A stretch of 64,000 nucleotides of DNA from Selaginella tamariscina (lineage: Eukaryota; Streptophyta; Lycopodiopsida; Selaginellales; Selaginellaceae), in assembly GCA_003024785.1 (NCBI GenBank), contig PUQB01000435.1, forward strand, positions 1 to 64,000, read 5' to 3'. This document shows, in pieces, positions 47,313 through 60,936 of the stretch. The position numbers and the translations under genes were made by a program. The notes below the pieces were generated by a model. The model did not search any database. It was not told where the DNA came from and worked only from the letters and a program-made list of their open reading frames with translations. Each line of letters starts with the position of its first letter. The stretch's first letter is position 1.

Positions 47313-49420
47313 AATGAAACGATTAAGATAAAAAGAATTTATATCTAGACATGAGGGTTACACACAATTTATGTGGAAGACTAAATATGAAAGTGTAAAA
47401 ATATCAGGACAAAATGTATTCTAAAGCCATAAGACATAACAATGGTCACGAGATGGATTTAGATAGTACGTACAATGGTAGCGTTATATGTAAACTATGT
47501 GCTATAACACACAATTTTATAAGATAGAAATTCATAATTAAATAATATGAATTATTAGATTTATAAGTAGAGGACATCACATACAAATGGGTAAGGGCAT
47601 CCAGTCTCCACAATATACACATCAAAGTATACCCCTAAAAACTTTCTTTTATGTGGTCATTAATAAAATTCTTGTAAATTGTAATACACTAGAATACATA
47701 AGCAGAGCATGCAGAATTGAACTGTTTAAAATTCAAATTAATTAATTATATGATATCACCAAGTGTATAATTTGTAAGGATTAATTCAATATATACAGCT
47801 TCTCCTAACTATACAGATACTTTAACACAACAAATACTGATTCTCACTACGAGTACAATTGAATATTTATCATAAGGATATTACTAAAACAAATCAGAGC
47901 AATCTTATATTAAGAAATAAAAGTCTTTATGTTATATATAGACAACACTACCTAGAATCAAATTCTATACACATGCGTCACAATTTAAAACTAATTTTAA
48001 GAAGGGAAAATATTTATATATTTGTGTTTTATATCTTATGAATGAACGAAACTACCAAGGGTGGATTCATGTATCTTTATAAGAATCGGAATTCCATAAA
48101 TATTACTAAGAACATACCTCTTAGCCAGGACTTCACAGTACTATGTAGGATATGTAGGGTTATATTCTAGTCATATATATTGAGGATACCCACGCACAAC
48201 CACGCGATGCTCCTGTCCACGTGCACATTATGCGTGCGTGTGTGCATTAAGTATATTCCTTTGTACAAAACTGGTCAATGTTGAGTATTGTGATACAAAG
48301 CCACAAAAATTTGGGTTAGTAAAAATACATGGGCATGTCTACACAAGTTAGGTACTCTGGTTATCTTTGTTATATTGAACAACAGCCACAAACCCTAGAG
48401 TAAGTACACCATGCAAATCAAAAGGACAAATTGGTGCTCCACATGTCGAGCTAGATGTAACTTGGACTAATAGCTTGGCATTTGTCTCTACTTGTGTGGG
48501 ACAAATTTTATATTTGTATATCAATGTCAAGCCAATGAATTACAGACTATCATTTGAGATAGATTTTATGGCAGAACAAATATTCATCTACTGTAACTAA
48601 TAAAATATTGCATGTTCAAGAACACGATTGAGCAATAACTGATAGTCAAAAGTCTGACATTAACAAATATATGTTGATGTAACAAAATATATGTAGTGTA
48701 TGTACAAGCCCATACAAGCAAGACGTCAGAAAGAATATAGGTTGGCCATGCACAATGACACATGTCACCACATATATAATGCCATTGGAAGCTAGGGCAA
48801 ACTAGATCTATGGTCTTTGTTTAAGGTTTTTCTGTAAGTCTCCACAATTTCTTGCTGAATTCTTCTTTGTTGTTGAATCTGATAGATTAAAGCTTCTTCC
48901 ATCAAGAAATACAAACCATTGTTATTCCTCAAATCCCAATCATGTAGCTAGTTATCTTTTTTTTTTTTTTCCAAGTCTTTATTAGATCTCTCTCTCAATA
49001 GTTTTCTCTCACATAAGTCAGCATTTCTCTGCACATTTGACTCTCTTTCCTCCACTAATTAACACTCTTCCACTCACATGCATGCATGCACACACACATG
49101 CAGATCTCTCTCTTCTCCAAGTGACATCTCTTGCTCTTTTTGTCTATCTCATATGTACAAACACACACATCTCTCTTGTAGGCATAGATCTCCATCTATC
49201 TAACACATGTGGACATATGCACATCTCTCTGAAACACTAGTTCTCTCTCTCTCTTTTTCCTAATATATGAAACTGGAAACCTCAGTGCTAAGGTCTCCAC
49301 AATTACATTCATGAAATATGCTTAAAATACACATGTTTTGTATACCTTGTGCCGAGGTTCATATTACTTAACAAAAATGCAAGGATAACAATCTATGATA
49401 GGCTCATATTTTAACTACAC
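47313..49420. other. AT-rich spacer
   Basis: No gene seen apart from the direct repeat at 48125. 48958-49260 is T- and CT-rich with ACACAC stretches. Confidence 0.55.
48125..48271 (+). repeat. Direct repeat, right copy flanking the F-box gene
   Basis: The same sequence as 45238-45350 with small insertions (TTGAGGAT after CATATATA, and a GT-rich insert before TTGTACAAAAC). Same orientation, 2.8 kb apart. Confidence 0.85.
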
Positions 49421-49429
49421 TTTCTAGTT

Positions 49430-49660
49430 TCCCTCGATGTCGAGGATTTATTAAATTGTTCACCCCTTGGTGCCAAGGCTAGACTGTCTCACCCTCATCG
49501 CCAATGTTGGAGCATGTCACCCTCCACACCAAGGTTGGAGCGTGTCACCCTTCAAGCTAAGGTTGGAGCATGACACGCTCCAACCTCAGCGTCAATGGTG
49601 AGATGGTCCAACCTTGGCATCGAGGGTGGTATTTTCAACCTCAGCACCAAGGCTTTACAC
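49430..49660 (+). repeat. Imperfect tandem repeat with hairpin
   Basis: About 30-bp units with the word AAGGTTGGAGCATGTCACCC recur several times. One unit flips into GGTTGGAGC-ATGACAC-GCTCCAACC (near 49560), a perfect 9-bp stem. Non-coding. Confidence 0.65.
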
Positions 49661-50039
49661 ATCTATTTTGTTGACTTATTTATTTCAAGTCAAAATGCCT
49701 AAAAGACGTGACCAACATGCTACACAAATTATTGTGCCACACCCCCTAGTCCCTCAATACAACAAAGCACTTGGATTGGACCAACAACTTCTTTCAGCAA
49801 ATTTTGCATGATCACCTTTGTTCAACATGATTAATGGCTTGGAGAGGAAGGGGGGAGAAAATTTGCCACATATCCCATTTATATTATTGGAGAATAAGCA
49901 AGTGTGATCGATTGCAAGGAATATGAGCAACTTAATATACTCCTTAAGACAAAATGGCTACATAAGCATGGTGCAAGCTTTCATGGTTATGGTGGGTAGG
50001 GAGCTAAACTCCAAAGAAAAGAAAGCTATTGAAGAACAT

Positions 50040-51410
50040 TGTCAAAGTTTTAACCCAAAGGACTAACACGTGGCAACACGTGGCTGCCAAGTGGCTATCC
50101 AGCATTAACACCCTATGTGAGCAACGCTAAGTCTTTGAAGACAATCCTAAGAGTTTGACTCAGATGTCTAAATAGGCATGAGACATAGAGTCCTACCTTA
50201 AGTCCCCTTGGTGGGGTTAGGGCGTGAGCATGTCTATATCTCCTAGGGCAGGATCTTAAAGTCTACTAAGGTTATCCCAGAGGCCCCTGTTACAAAGCTA
50301 AAACATTGTCACTCATCCCTTGAGTAATCATTCTCATTCGGAGTATAATCCCTTTTGAGCAACAAGGATTACCTTGATTCACAATTAACCCCTAAGGGTT
50401 CGAGTGTCAAGTCATACCAAGGTTATGGTTGATGGCTAGGTGCTCCTTAGCAATAAGGTGGAGGTCAAGCTAGAGGTCCTAGGAGGAAGACACATGAGGA
50501 TGATAGGATGTCTTGTGGAGGAGGGCCGGAGGTCCCAGGGGGATAGTCGAAGGTCCCAGGAGGAAGGCCAAAGGTCCGCAGGGGGGCAGTTGGAGGTTCC
50601 GAGAGGATGACCAAAGGTCCAAAAGGGGATGGCCAGAGGTTTGTGAAGAGGATGACCATGGGCATTATGATCCCTGGTTATGGTAGTGACAATTGTAGGT
50701 CATCACAAGGAAGGACGATATAGGTGGTTATCATAAGTGTCAAAGTTTTACCTGGTGCCACAAAGGCAGCTTGTCAAATGCCAACCTTGAAATCCCCTCT
50801 CTAGAAACCCCACAAAATTTGGTAAAGTAATCCATATTAAGAACCCATCCCCTAGGAACTTAAACCCCAGTTGACTAAGTCCATGAACGAGGCTCACCTT
50901 GTGAATTAGGATACACAAACCAACCGAGCTACATGTATCGTTTCTAGTTAGCATGGTTGAGGTGGTCGGAGCAAGTCCTCAACCACTAGTTCTGCAGAAC
51001 GTGAACTCAGGTAACACCTTTGAGCTTGCGAGTAGGTTTTCGAACCAAGGAATTTGACTAACTCCTTGGAAGTGATGGTCACAAAGGCAAAATCCTACTA
51101 ATGATAAGGGTAGGTTGATCCAAAGGTGGGATGTACCCCTGTCGTATGGAAGTTAGGGCAGCACAATAGAGGGTTGCGCCTTGATAACATAAGCTTTAAC
51201 TTGTACCAGTAGGAGGTTAACGAGCTCTTTTTTGAACTAAGAAGTCTCACTACACATACTCTACCTTATTTATGTGATGGAGCCCCCCCCTATTTTCCTA
51301 AATGAGTAAGTGTGCTGCATGGAAATGCCAACCCTTAATGAAAATGAGATGCCTAACCTAACCCCTGGGGGGGGGGGGTAAACAGCAACCCTAGGGTTAG
51401 TGGTTGACAG
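50040..51410 (-). mobile_element. Diverged LTR of the LARD family, inverted
   Basis: Starts TGTCAAAGTTTTAACCC, the reverse complement of the LARD LTR end, and follows that LTR in minus orientation to the CCCTAGGG region near 51400 (for example GGGATGTACCCCTG, TTAGGGCAGCACAATAGAGG). It is far more diverged than the two LTRs at 6-13 kb. The LTR start is not recognisable. A solo or truncated LTR. Confidence 0.75.
50455..50660 (+). repeat. Purine-rich tandem repeat inserted in the LTR
   Basis: About 27-30-bp units with GGAGGTCCCAGGAGGAAGG variants, absent from the LTR copies at 6-13 kb. A local minisatellite. Confidence 0.65.
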
Positions 51411-53498
51411 TGGTTTGACCATCGTCAAACCACTAGCCGGCGCAAATGAGCAATGGGATGGAGCGACCAAGCGGTGAAGGTACAACAAGTACAGATCAAT
51501 GACGACAGCTATCATGTAGCACTTAACTCAGACGTAGATCTGATCATCCTGACAACTACCAAGGCACTCGAGGATAGCGGTGCATAAATGCTACATGCAG
51601 GACCTTGTCACAAGGCGCCAGTAGGAGAGTGGCACATGTACCTAGGGTCTAGCACTGGCTGACCCACTAGTGGGTCGGGATCTTCTAGTCCATCTTCTTC
51701 TTTGTAACTTGCTCCACCTTCTTTGGGGCCACACTGTATCTGGACAAGTAATATATATATATGTCTTTAGATTCCTTCTGTTTACCACATGTCCCTTTTA
51801 CCCTTCTCTCGTCCCACTCCTAGTTTAAAGAGTTACCACCAAGGAGGCCATAACACTGGACATAAGGGAACTCCTACTCACCTATACATAGACCCTTGCA
51901 GCGTCCGAGTAGAGGCCATCACAGCATCTTCTAGTGCTCCCGTGGTAAGTCCAACTCATTGATGCGGACCACCGAGACTGGATGCTACCAATAGTGTCCT
52001 AGCAACCACTGAGGCTTTATAAGTTACCTCACATCTAGCTTGCGGAGTCCCGATGACCATTTGTGGCAACCACGGAGGAATAGTATGTATACACTGATGG
52101 AGTTTACTGTAGCAAGCAAAGTTGCGGCCCGAAGGAGAGATCAAAGAACTGGGATTAACTAGTTTGAACAACTAGAGATCAACGAGTACCAGCTGGCCAG
52201 AAGGATGCTTTGAGCTAGCCGAGAGAGGTTAATGGAGGGTAGAGAGGTACCCTGGTTGCCACAATCGGCCCTTGCCTCGCCTATTTGAGGAAACAATGCA
52301 AACACTACATGGCCAAACCTTCGAGAAGCGGTAAACTTGGCACAGCAACATTAGAGGCAATCACGAGCTACAGACGATAAAGAAAGGTATGAAGAACCCA
52401 CAGCACGTTCGAATGTCATTCCAAGTGGAGGAGCATGTGGAAATGAGCAGCACCTATACGGGCGACCCCGCCTAACAATAACCTACAATGCAAAGTGGGA
52501 CAGATGGTAGGATGATGGAAGCCCCCCACCCCCTCTTGACATAGGTGAAAGTGATGGCTATAATGAGCCCCCATACCAAAGAGCCGAACTCGTGTTTGAC
52601 GAGTACCCTTAAGGGAGGAGACCCCGTGTAGGAGAACCATAAGAGAGGGAAGGCATGTGCTGAAGGTAGGAATCTCAAGGCGGCAAAATTAGTGTGGATA
52701 GCAATAGGGACGAGAGCTGGTCTAGTGTGGCCAATACTATGAGGGACGTAAGGTAGGAAACCCAGGGTCATTGTCACCCACTAGGGTAAGGTGGGAGGAC
52801 CGTGGATGCCCAAAAAGAGGAGAGGAAGAGCCTCATACGGAAGGCCCCCAAAGGAGGGGCACCGATTACTGACAAAACAACCTCTGCACCAAGAGTTCAG
52901 TTGATCGGACAATGCAGTAGGCCAGGGTGGGTACCAGGATGAGAGCCCAAGGCTCCAGAAGGCTGGGTTACACATGGGATGATCACATGTGCGAAGGCAA
53001 CTAGATGTCGATGAGTTGATGGATTGGGAAGAGGTACTAGTAAGGGGGGCCACAAAGTGGTCACTCTAGGCAAGGGATGAGGGGATTTTAAGGGGTGAGG
53101 AAATCCACCCGAGCGAGCAAGACCATATCAACCCCGCAAGGGCACATGACAGAGTTGCAACCACCATGAGATGAGGGGACACCGTCTAAGGGTGAGGAGA
53201 ATCCTCCCAGACAACCACAACCATTCTGACACCACGAGGGGATTCCTCAGGGTTGCACGGTCCTACCAAGCCACTTGCTAAATGAGGGAATATCGTCTAG
53301 TCAAGGTATGTCACACCACTAGCCGTCAGGTTGGTCTGAAAGACAACCGAGAGGAGCCCATCCTCGTCACCCACCCTCAACTAGAGGGCAGGGGTACAAG
53401 GGAGGAGAAAGGTACCCACATGATATCGAGATGTGGACTACAGCATGTGTAAAGTGGAGGGTCTAGATCAAAGCACCTCCCAGGCTTAATGGGACACC
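51411..53498. other. Region upstream of a gypsy gag, probably its leader
   Basis: Moderately GC-rich with no intact protein frame. Base composition matches the gag that follows, so it is likely the 5' part of that element. No clear LTR pair was found. Confidence 0.4.
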
Positions 53499-55220
53499 AT
53501 GCAAATCGATTTGGTGACCTTACTAGTCCACGCACTCAATTGGATGCAAGAGAGCATAATAACAATGCCCTTATTTGCATTTCAAAGATTGAAGGGTGAA
53601 GACGCAAACCAACATGTACACAAGTTTGAGCAGGTATGCGAGTTGAGGAGCGTAAGCGACAACCACAAGAAGCTGGGTGCATTCGCATGCACTCTAGATA
53701 AAAAGGCACACGCATGGTGGATGCGATTCCACGAGGCAAACGAGGGAACTTGTTGAGAACCGCATGGATGGCGTTTTTGAATACCTTCTGGGAGGAAAAG
53801 AGCAAGGAAGAGGTAATCCAGCTAACTAGCTTGAAGCAGAAAGCGGAAAAGTCAATCGATGAATACACAATCTGCATGTTGGGGTACATCGCCCAGCTAA
53901 GGGATGCCCCAGTTGACCTGATTATGAAAATGTGGTACCAAAAGGGATTGTGGCTTGAGATCTGCAAGTGGATTGGGTTAGACAACGACCGGACGTTTGA
54001 CAAGTTACTCCAGTACGCAAAGAAGGCTGAGAAGCGAGAAGCCGAGAGACGCAAGGAGGAGAAGATGCAGGACAAATCAAACTTTGAGGAGGCAAATGAC
54101 ACCACCATAGACAAGAAAAACCTCTTAGACGTCCCAAAGCCTGCCAAAAAGGAGAGACAATCAGGAGCCAAAGGGCACATATAGTTACAACGAGGGGGAA
54201 ACCCATCAAGCAGCAGCATGGAAGGAAGACTTAACCGCAACACTAGCTCAACTAGGATATTACCACATGTGGGGACAAGCATTGTAGGGTATATAACATC
54301 TGTAGTCCCACAACATAGATGATTGCTATTAACTAGTCGAACTTCAGAATAATAGGCTACCACAGGCAACTGCATTGATGATGGAACAAAAGGCAGAGGG
54401 GGACACAAATAGCCAGAGGAATTATGGGCGTAGAATGGGAGGGAACAACCAACCTCGCAGGAGGTCACGGTTAGGAGACCAGAGTCATAGGTTCGGTGAC
54501 CTAGGTATGACGATAGGGAGAGGCGGACGGAACGTAGGAGATGATGTGCGTGCTATGCAGTGGCTATCGCACGCTCTATTAGTGATCATTAATCAAACCC
54601 ATGCTGGAAGCACAGCACTTGGCATCCAAGGGGGTGGGCAGCCCTCGCCGGCTCGACACCAATCCCCACACCACATGCAAAACCAAGTAATAGTAGTATA
54701 CCAGGTCAGGATGACGAGATGAACACAACACTGTAGGACCCCCTATGGAAGAAACAAGTCGGTGCATGTGTGTATAACTAGGGGAACATGAAGGCACCAT
54801 GAGAAGAAACGGGTAGCAAAACCCTCAGTGTTGAGGCAGTGGGTGAGGAAGCAAACCGATGTACTAACCACTCCAGGACTGGCAAAGCCGAGGATTGAGG
54901 GAAACAACAAGGAGGCGGGAACACCTCACCTTCAACTTAGGAGAGGCCAAGGCCTTACGAGGCAAGAAGCACCACTTATTCTAGCCGTGTTATGTGGGGC
55001 TCGGCCACAAGGATCAGCTAGGCCCTGGCCAAGAGGCACTGCAACCATAGTGGATTTCGTGGACGACGTGCCAACCATTTTGGTTCAAATGGCGGGTCAC
55101 ACAATTAGCAAGGTGATTATAGATGGAGGATCAGCAGTGGACATTATGTCAACGAAAGTCCATCATGATCTGAGTATGCCAGCTTCAAAGCCTACTCCTT
55201 TCCAGGTAGCATGACAAATC
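53499..55220 (+). pseudogene. Ty3/gypsy gag and protease remnant
   Basis: The gag domain is split over two frames: FQRLKGEDANQHVHKFEQVC, FACTLDKKAHAWWMRF, then WMAFLNTFWEEKSKEEVI, LTSLKQKAEKSIDEY and KLLQYAKKAEKREAE (retrotransposon gag, ending in a charged tail, to 54183). A protease-like segment lies at 55030-55160 (FVDDVPTILVQMAGHTISKV, IIDGGSAVDIM), where DGG takes the place of the catalytic DTG/DSG. Reverse transcriptase and integrase are not recognisable downstream, so it is truncated. Confidence 0.75.
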
Positions 55221-56440
55221 AAGCTAAGCTAACAACCAAGGGCATCCTAAGGGTAGTGGAAGTTGAGATCCAGGTTGTCAAATTTTGGATAAACATCGTC
55301 ATCCTCAACATGAACATCGGGGGGGATTCAACTTGCTTCTTGGGCACACCTAGCTCAAGGGCGTGAAGGTACAGCATGACTAGGAGCACAAGCAAATAAG
55401 ATTTTGGACCAGAATCCACAAGGCAAGTCTGGCACCAGCGCAACAATTTAGAGTGCTAAAACACTATGCGTCATGCAGGCGTAGAAGATTGAATGACGGC
55501 AAAACGGCGGCTTCTTGCACCCATCCACCAAGCTCGGGCCGCATAGGCAGGAGGACCCCACCATGGTAGGCACTGCACGGGCAGACCAAGGGTCATAGGG
55601 GAGTGCTCGAAGCCCAAAACAATACAAACACAGTGTGGGAGCTCAAAGACTGGATCACCAACCACCTTTGCAATTTTGAAGGAGCAACCTAGATGCACTA
55701 TAATCGGACAACAATGCCACCTAAGCAAGCCTGATAGTGGACTAGACTGACAGCTCCATACCAACTGAACCAAGAATATCCACAACCACAATTGATCAAA
55801 GATCAGCTATGGAAGTTGCGAAGGGAAGAGCCCCGGTGGGGACATCCCTGATAGAAGTAAGGCGCGAAGTCCTAGGTGTGGGACGTGCAAGACTGGTGGC
55901 GAAAGGCCTCGGTGGGAGGGACCAATTGGAAAGGCCCTACAATTAGGACCAAGGTGGGCTCTACCTGTAAGCCATGATCTAGGAACAAGGAAGAGAGCAA
56001 GATTCCAAGAACGAGAAAGCTTGACTCAGGAGCAACAGGAACCAGGAACTCAGGAGTCAGGAGTAGGACAAGGAGTAGGACAGGAACTAAAACTCAGGAG
56101 TAGGACAAGGCACAGGGAAGGAACCAGGAACTCAGGAGTCATGAGTAGGACAGGATCCAGGAGCAAGACAGGAGCAGGACAGGATCCAAGAGTGAGACAG
56201 GAGCAGGACAAGATCCAGGAGCGAGACAAGGAGAGAACTAGAAGTAAGGAGTAAGACAAGAACAAGACAAGACAAGATTGATCGTAGAAAGACTAGTGTT
56301 GATAGTAACTGATTGTATAACAATTAGGTCAGAACTTTTATGCTCACAACTCCAAGAGCTAATCTAGGCATGAGTGCTAAAAGTGGTTGCATGCATCTAA
56401 AAGTGGCTATATGCATGCAGAGGCTAAAACGAGTCCACAT
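55221..56440. other. Non-coding element debris with a minisatellite
   Basis: No gene. 56018-56275 is a GA-rich tandem repeat of words such as AGGAGCAGGACAGGATCC and CAGGAACTCAGGAGTC. The small open frames over it are repeat artefacts. Confidence 0.55.
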
Positions 56441-56452
56441 GTCCCTTATCCT

Positions 56453-59400
56453 TTAGGCATATCTTGTAGCATATCTGTAGAAATATCCTGCAGGCATATC
56501 CTGTATCCCATATCTTGTATCCGGAATCCTGCATCCTGTATCGGATTGTGACATCACCTCTTCCCTAAGGACGAATTTCATGAGTCTTGAGACCTGGTTT
56601 AGCAGGATAATGCCGATGGAAGGCAGCAACCTTGGAAGAAGCATGGAGTAAGTTGATGCAGGTTCCCAAGTGCGATCAGTACAAATAACCTTTCTAATCC
56701 ACCAAATATTGAAGTTGGCGGCGATGAAGACGAGATCAAGGATGGCTGCAACTTCATACTCAGGTTCATCGTCAATGACCATAGGAGGGGGAAGAGAAAA
56801 AGCATGATCAGGAAGAGAGAAGGATGATGGCTCCAACAAAGAGGTGTAAAACACAGGATGAAATTTCATCGTGGATGGTAACTTGAGTCGGAAAGCTATA
56901 GGATTAACCTTCGCCACAATCTTGTAAGGCCCAATCATTGAAAATCCAACTTAGAAGAAGGCATGTTGGTGCAAATATGTCAACGAAGAAGCCACACGAG
57001 ATCATCAATCTTGTATGCAGGTGCTGGCTGACGTGAGCATCAGTTGTACGTTGTGCCTATTGAAGATGAACCCGAGATCATCCTGTACCTAACAAAGATG
57101 CTAAAAATGATCCTATACTGCAGAAGCAGAAGAAGGAGAAGCAGGAGGAACAAAGTCAAAACGTGAATGGTAACCTGTAAGAGCAAAAAATGTGTCTGTC
57201 CTGTAAATGCATGAACGGAGTTGTTGTAGGCACTCCGCCATTGGAAGAATTTTCAACCAGTTGTCTTGTTGGTAACTGATGAAGCAGCGAAGATATTGCT
57301 CAAGGTTTGAATCATGCGTTCTGATTGCCCATTAGTTTGTGGATGTATCTTGAAGAAAGATTCGCTTTAACTTGTAGACTTCGAAGAAGCTCTCGCCAAA
57401 ATTTGGACATGAATTGTGGGCCTCGATCAGAAACAATGCTCTTAAGAAGACCATAATGTCGAAACACTTCACAGATCACCAACTCAGTAGTTGTCTAGCC
57501 TGTAGTTGTCTTGTTGCAGGGTAAGAAATGAGCCTGTTTGGTGAAACGGTCAACCACCACAAGAACTGCATCGAATCCACAAGGAGGAAGATCCGTGAGG
57601 AAATCCATAAAATGGATCTCCAAGGAGCAGAGGGAACATGAAAGGACGAAGAAGACCAGAGGGTGCAAGATGAGGCATCTTCGACCTGTTGCAAGTGTCA
57701 CAACTCTGTATAAAATTTCCACAAAACCTCGCAACCCAAGCCACTAATAGTTGTGAGTCACCAACTCAACTATCTTGGCCACACCAAAATGTTCTATAGT
57801 CGGGGTATTATGACAATCCTGTACCACACGAGTCCTGCAAACACCAACATGAACGTACAGGAGACCTTCCCGGTACAGGAGTCCGTCCTGTATTCAAACA
57901 ACTTGTAGTCTGTATGGGAACTGGAGAAAGAGGAACTTGCATTGTCAGGACTAATGTGTGAAAACACATTCCTTACCAAGTCATCTGTAGCCAATTGCAA
58001 ACGGATGTCCTGTAGGAGTGTGGAATCTACTAGAGCCTGATGAACTTATACTGCTGCAAGCCAAAGTTGATTAGGACCCAATAACACTTGCTTTTGACAG
58101 TCATATGCAGGATTGCCCGGGGTCGATGCAAGGTAAGAGCCTAGACAATGCATCTGCCTTGCCATTCTGAAAACCAGGCCTGTAGATGATGACGAAATCA
58201 AAACGTGATAGGAACTCCACCCACCTAGCCTTCGCCGACTGAGAACTCGAGCCGTTTGAAAATACTCCAGGTTCTTGTGATCGTAAGAACTTGTACAGGA
58301 TCTGCAGCACCTTCCAGGAAATGCCGCCACTCCTCGAACGAATCCACAATGGCCTTGAGTTCCTTGTCATGAATCTCGTAATTGATCTCGCCAAAAGGAA
58401 CTTACGAGAGTGAAAAGCTACAGGATGAAGCAACTTGTCTTCTCCAACTTGTGATAGGAGATCCTACTGCAAAATCCGAGGCATCTGCTTCAATGAAGAA
58501 GGACGAGAAGGATCAGGATGTGCTAAAATGAGCTGTCGTGAAGCATCCTTGAGTGTTGTGAATGCATTTCCGCCTTGTCGGACCAAGAGAACTCCTGTGC
58601 GCTTGGTGAGTTCCTGAGTGGAAGTACACGCTTGGAGAAGTCCTGTATGAACGCCTGTAGAAGTTTGCAAAGCCAAGGAAACATTGTACTCTTACAGACT
58701 TGGGCCTCTCCCACTCCACGATGGTCTTCACCTTGTGCATGTCCATGGAAACGCCAGCAGGAGAGACGATGTAGCCCAAGAACTCCACAATCCCTATCGA
58801 AAAACACTTCTCCAACTTCGCATACAGGCCATGCTCACGAAGCCTGTAGACTAGTGTACATGCTTGTCATGAGCCGCCTGGTCCTTGGAGAAAATCAAAA
58901 TGTCATCGAGGTAGATACCACAAACTGGTCCAAGAAGTCACAAAAGATGTCGTTCACCATGTGTTGGAACACGGCTGGGGCATTGGTAATCCGAAAGGCA
59001 TCACCGTGTACTCGAAGTGTCCATACCTTGTACGAAAGGTCTTCCACTCATCGCCTGGACGAATCCGTACAAGATTGTAAGCCCCTCGTAAGTCGATCTT
59101 CGTGAACACCTTTGCTCCTTGCAGCCGATGAGAAGTTCCAGGATCAATGGCAACGGGTACCGATTCCGAATGGTGACTTGATTCAAACCCCTATAGTCCA
59201 CAACCAAACAAACTCCCATCTTTCTTCTTGACAAAAAGATAGTGCTCCTGCAGGGGACTTTGAGTGACGAATGAAGCGGATGCCAAGTTTCCTCGATGTA
59301 CTGATGAAGAACCTCCAATTCTGTAGTGATAGTGCATAAATGGTCCGAACGGTGGAGTCTTTCCTTCCACAAGATCAATAGGACAGTCGTAGGACCTGTG

Positions 59401-60936
59401 AACAGGAAGAACTGCAGCCTTGTGCTTGTCAAAAACGTCCTGAAAGGAGTGATACTTGGATGGTGGAAGAAGGAGGAGAAGAAGAAGGAATAGGAGAAGG
59501 AGATTGAAAAACAGGGAGTCAGATACAGGAAAGGTAAAGAGGACGTAGGAGTTACTTGAAAGGCAAAAAGATGAAAAGGAGCAGGATCAGTGGCAAGTTC
59601 ATGCATGGTACTCGGAGAGGAGAAGGAGGGAGCTGTGATTGAAAAAGAGGAAGGATTGGGGGGTGGAATAGAAAAAGTAATGAAAAGAGGCAGGATTGGG
59701 AGAAACATGTGTGGATGTTGACAAGTGTACAGGATTGGAAGAATCCTATACAGAGTGTGGATGCAAGGAGTGAGGAGAGCCTGTGAGTGTGCTGACGAAC
59801 CAATAGGAGGTGGATCCTGTTGAGGAGGAACCTTCGACACTGATACAGGATTGGAAGAACCCTGTACAGGAATCACGAACTTACAGGAGTGGAAGAGCCT
59901 GCGGATGTGCTGAGGAACTGACATGAGGTGAATCCTGTCGAGGAGGAGTCTTCAACACTGATACAGGAACAGGCACGGTCAATCTGTAGCTTGTACTGCC
60001 TCAACACTAAGGATGTATCCTGCACACAGGAAGTACAGGATTGATCCTGGTTGCGGAGAGGAAAACGTGAGCGTCCTAGACCTCCATCGATCTGTGATTT
60101 GCAACAACGAACCATGGCATGCCCAAAATGATGGGAGTCGACCGAGTCTTGATCAAGTTGAAAAATCGAACATTGAATGCCATGACTGCAAGAGAGAGGT
60201 TTGGTAGCATGGGTAACTGTGCAGAAGCAATCAGACGACCATCGGCCACCTCTACAGGAACTGCACGTTCAACTTCACCACCGAAATGCCATGTTGAGTT
60301 GCAAAAGTGTCATCCATGAAGCATGCATTTGCACCAGTGTCTAAAAGGGCAAACTCCTTGAGCTCTTGATTATTGAGATGAATGTGTACAGAAACTTGAG
60401 TAATGAATGGTATGAGCAGCACCAATGGAGCCTGCACCTATGTTCAACTTCGCAGCTTAGACAAAGTGGACATTGAAGTTTTTCGACTGAACTTCAGCTT
60501 CAATTCACGCGTCTTGAACTTTTGGCTTTAATAGGATATTCTGCCACCTTGTGTCTTGCTTCACCACAATACAAGCATAGGTTCTCACTCCAGCGATGTT
60601 GCTTCTCAGAGCGAAAGAGAGCCACGCTTGGATTTCTCAACCTCCATAGGAACTACTCCAAAGGTGTGCAGGAACATGTACCATAGCTACAGGATTGTTT
60701 GCAGGAATTGTTGACGGGATCTTTCCTAATGACGCTCAAACAAACAATTGTCACGAATGGCTTGTTGCATGATCTCCACTAATGTTTGGACATCCGGTAA
60801 CGTAAGGAGAAGGTCCTTTCATGTCATCCCTCAACCCAAAATGAAAGTGTTCAATCAATGCAGTCTCATCACGGAATGTTCGTGCAAAGTTGCTGAATTC
60901 GGATGCATAAACGGAAGCTAGTCGGGATCCTTGTGT
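56453..60936 (-). pseudogene. Chromovirus-type Ty3/gypsy retrotransposon, truncated by the gap
   Basis: Minus-strand order is complete from the gap downward. The gag end is EFSNFARTFRDETALIEHF (60.9 kb), then a zinc knuckle CLYCGEARHKVAEY (60.55 kb, last Cys replaced by Tyr). The protease is ALLDTGANACFMDD (60.3 kb). RT has [19 protein letters not shown] (59.2 kb) and later VEFLGYIVSPAGVSM (58.77 kb). RNase H ends [20 protein letters not shown] (58.15 kb). The integrase shows [20 protein letters not shown] (57.6 kb). A C-terminal chromodomain-like segment, EYEVAAILDL ... DRTWEPAS (56.67-56.78 kb), makes it a chromovirus. Frames are broken throughout. LTRs were not located; the right one may lie in the gap. 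Confidence 0.85.

Noticed and set aside
50465-50665. Pro/Gly-rich minus-strand frame
   Set aside because: Produced by the purine-rich tandem repeat.
53536-54468. 310-residue minus-strand frame
   Set aside because: Antisense of the gypsy gag; the plus strand carries the recognised gag motifs.
56021-56265. Open frames on both strands over the GA-rich repeat
   Set aside because: Low-complexity minisatellite; no protein similarity.
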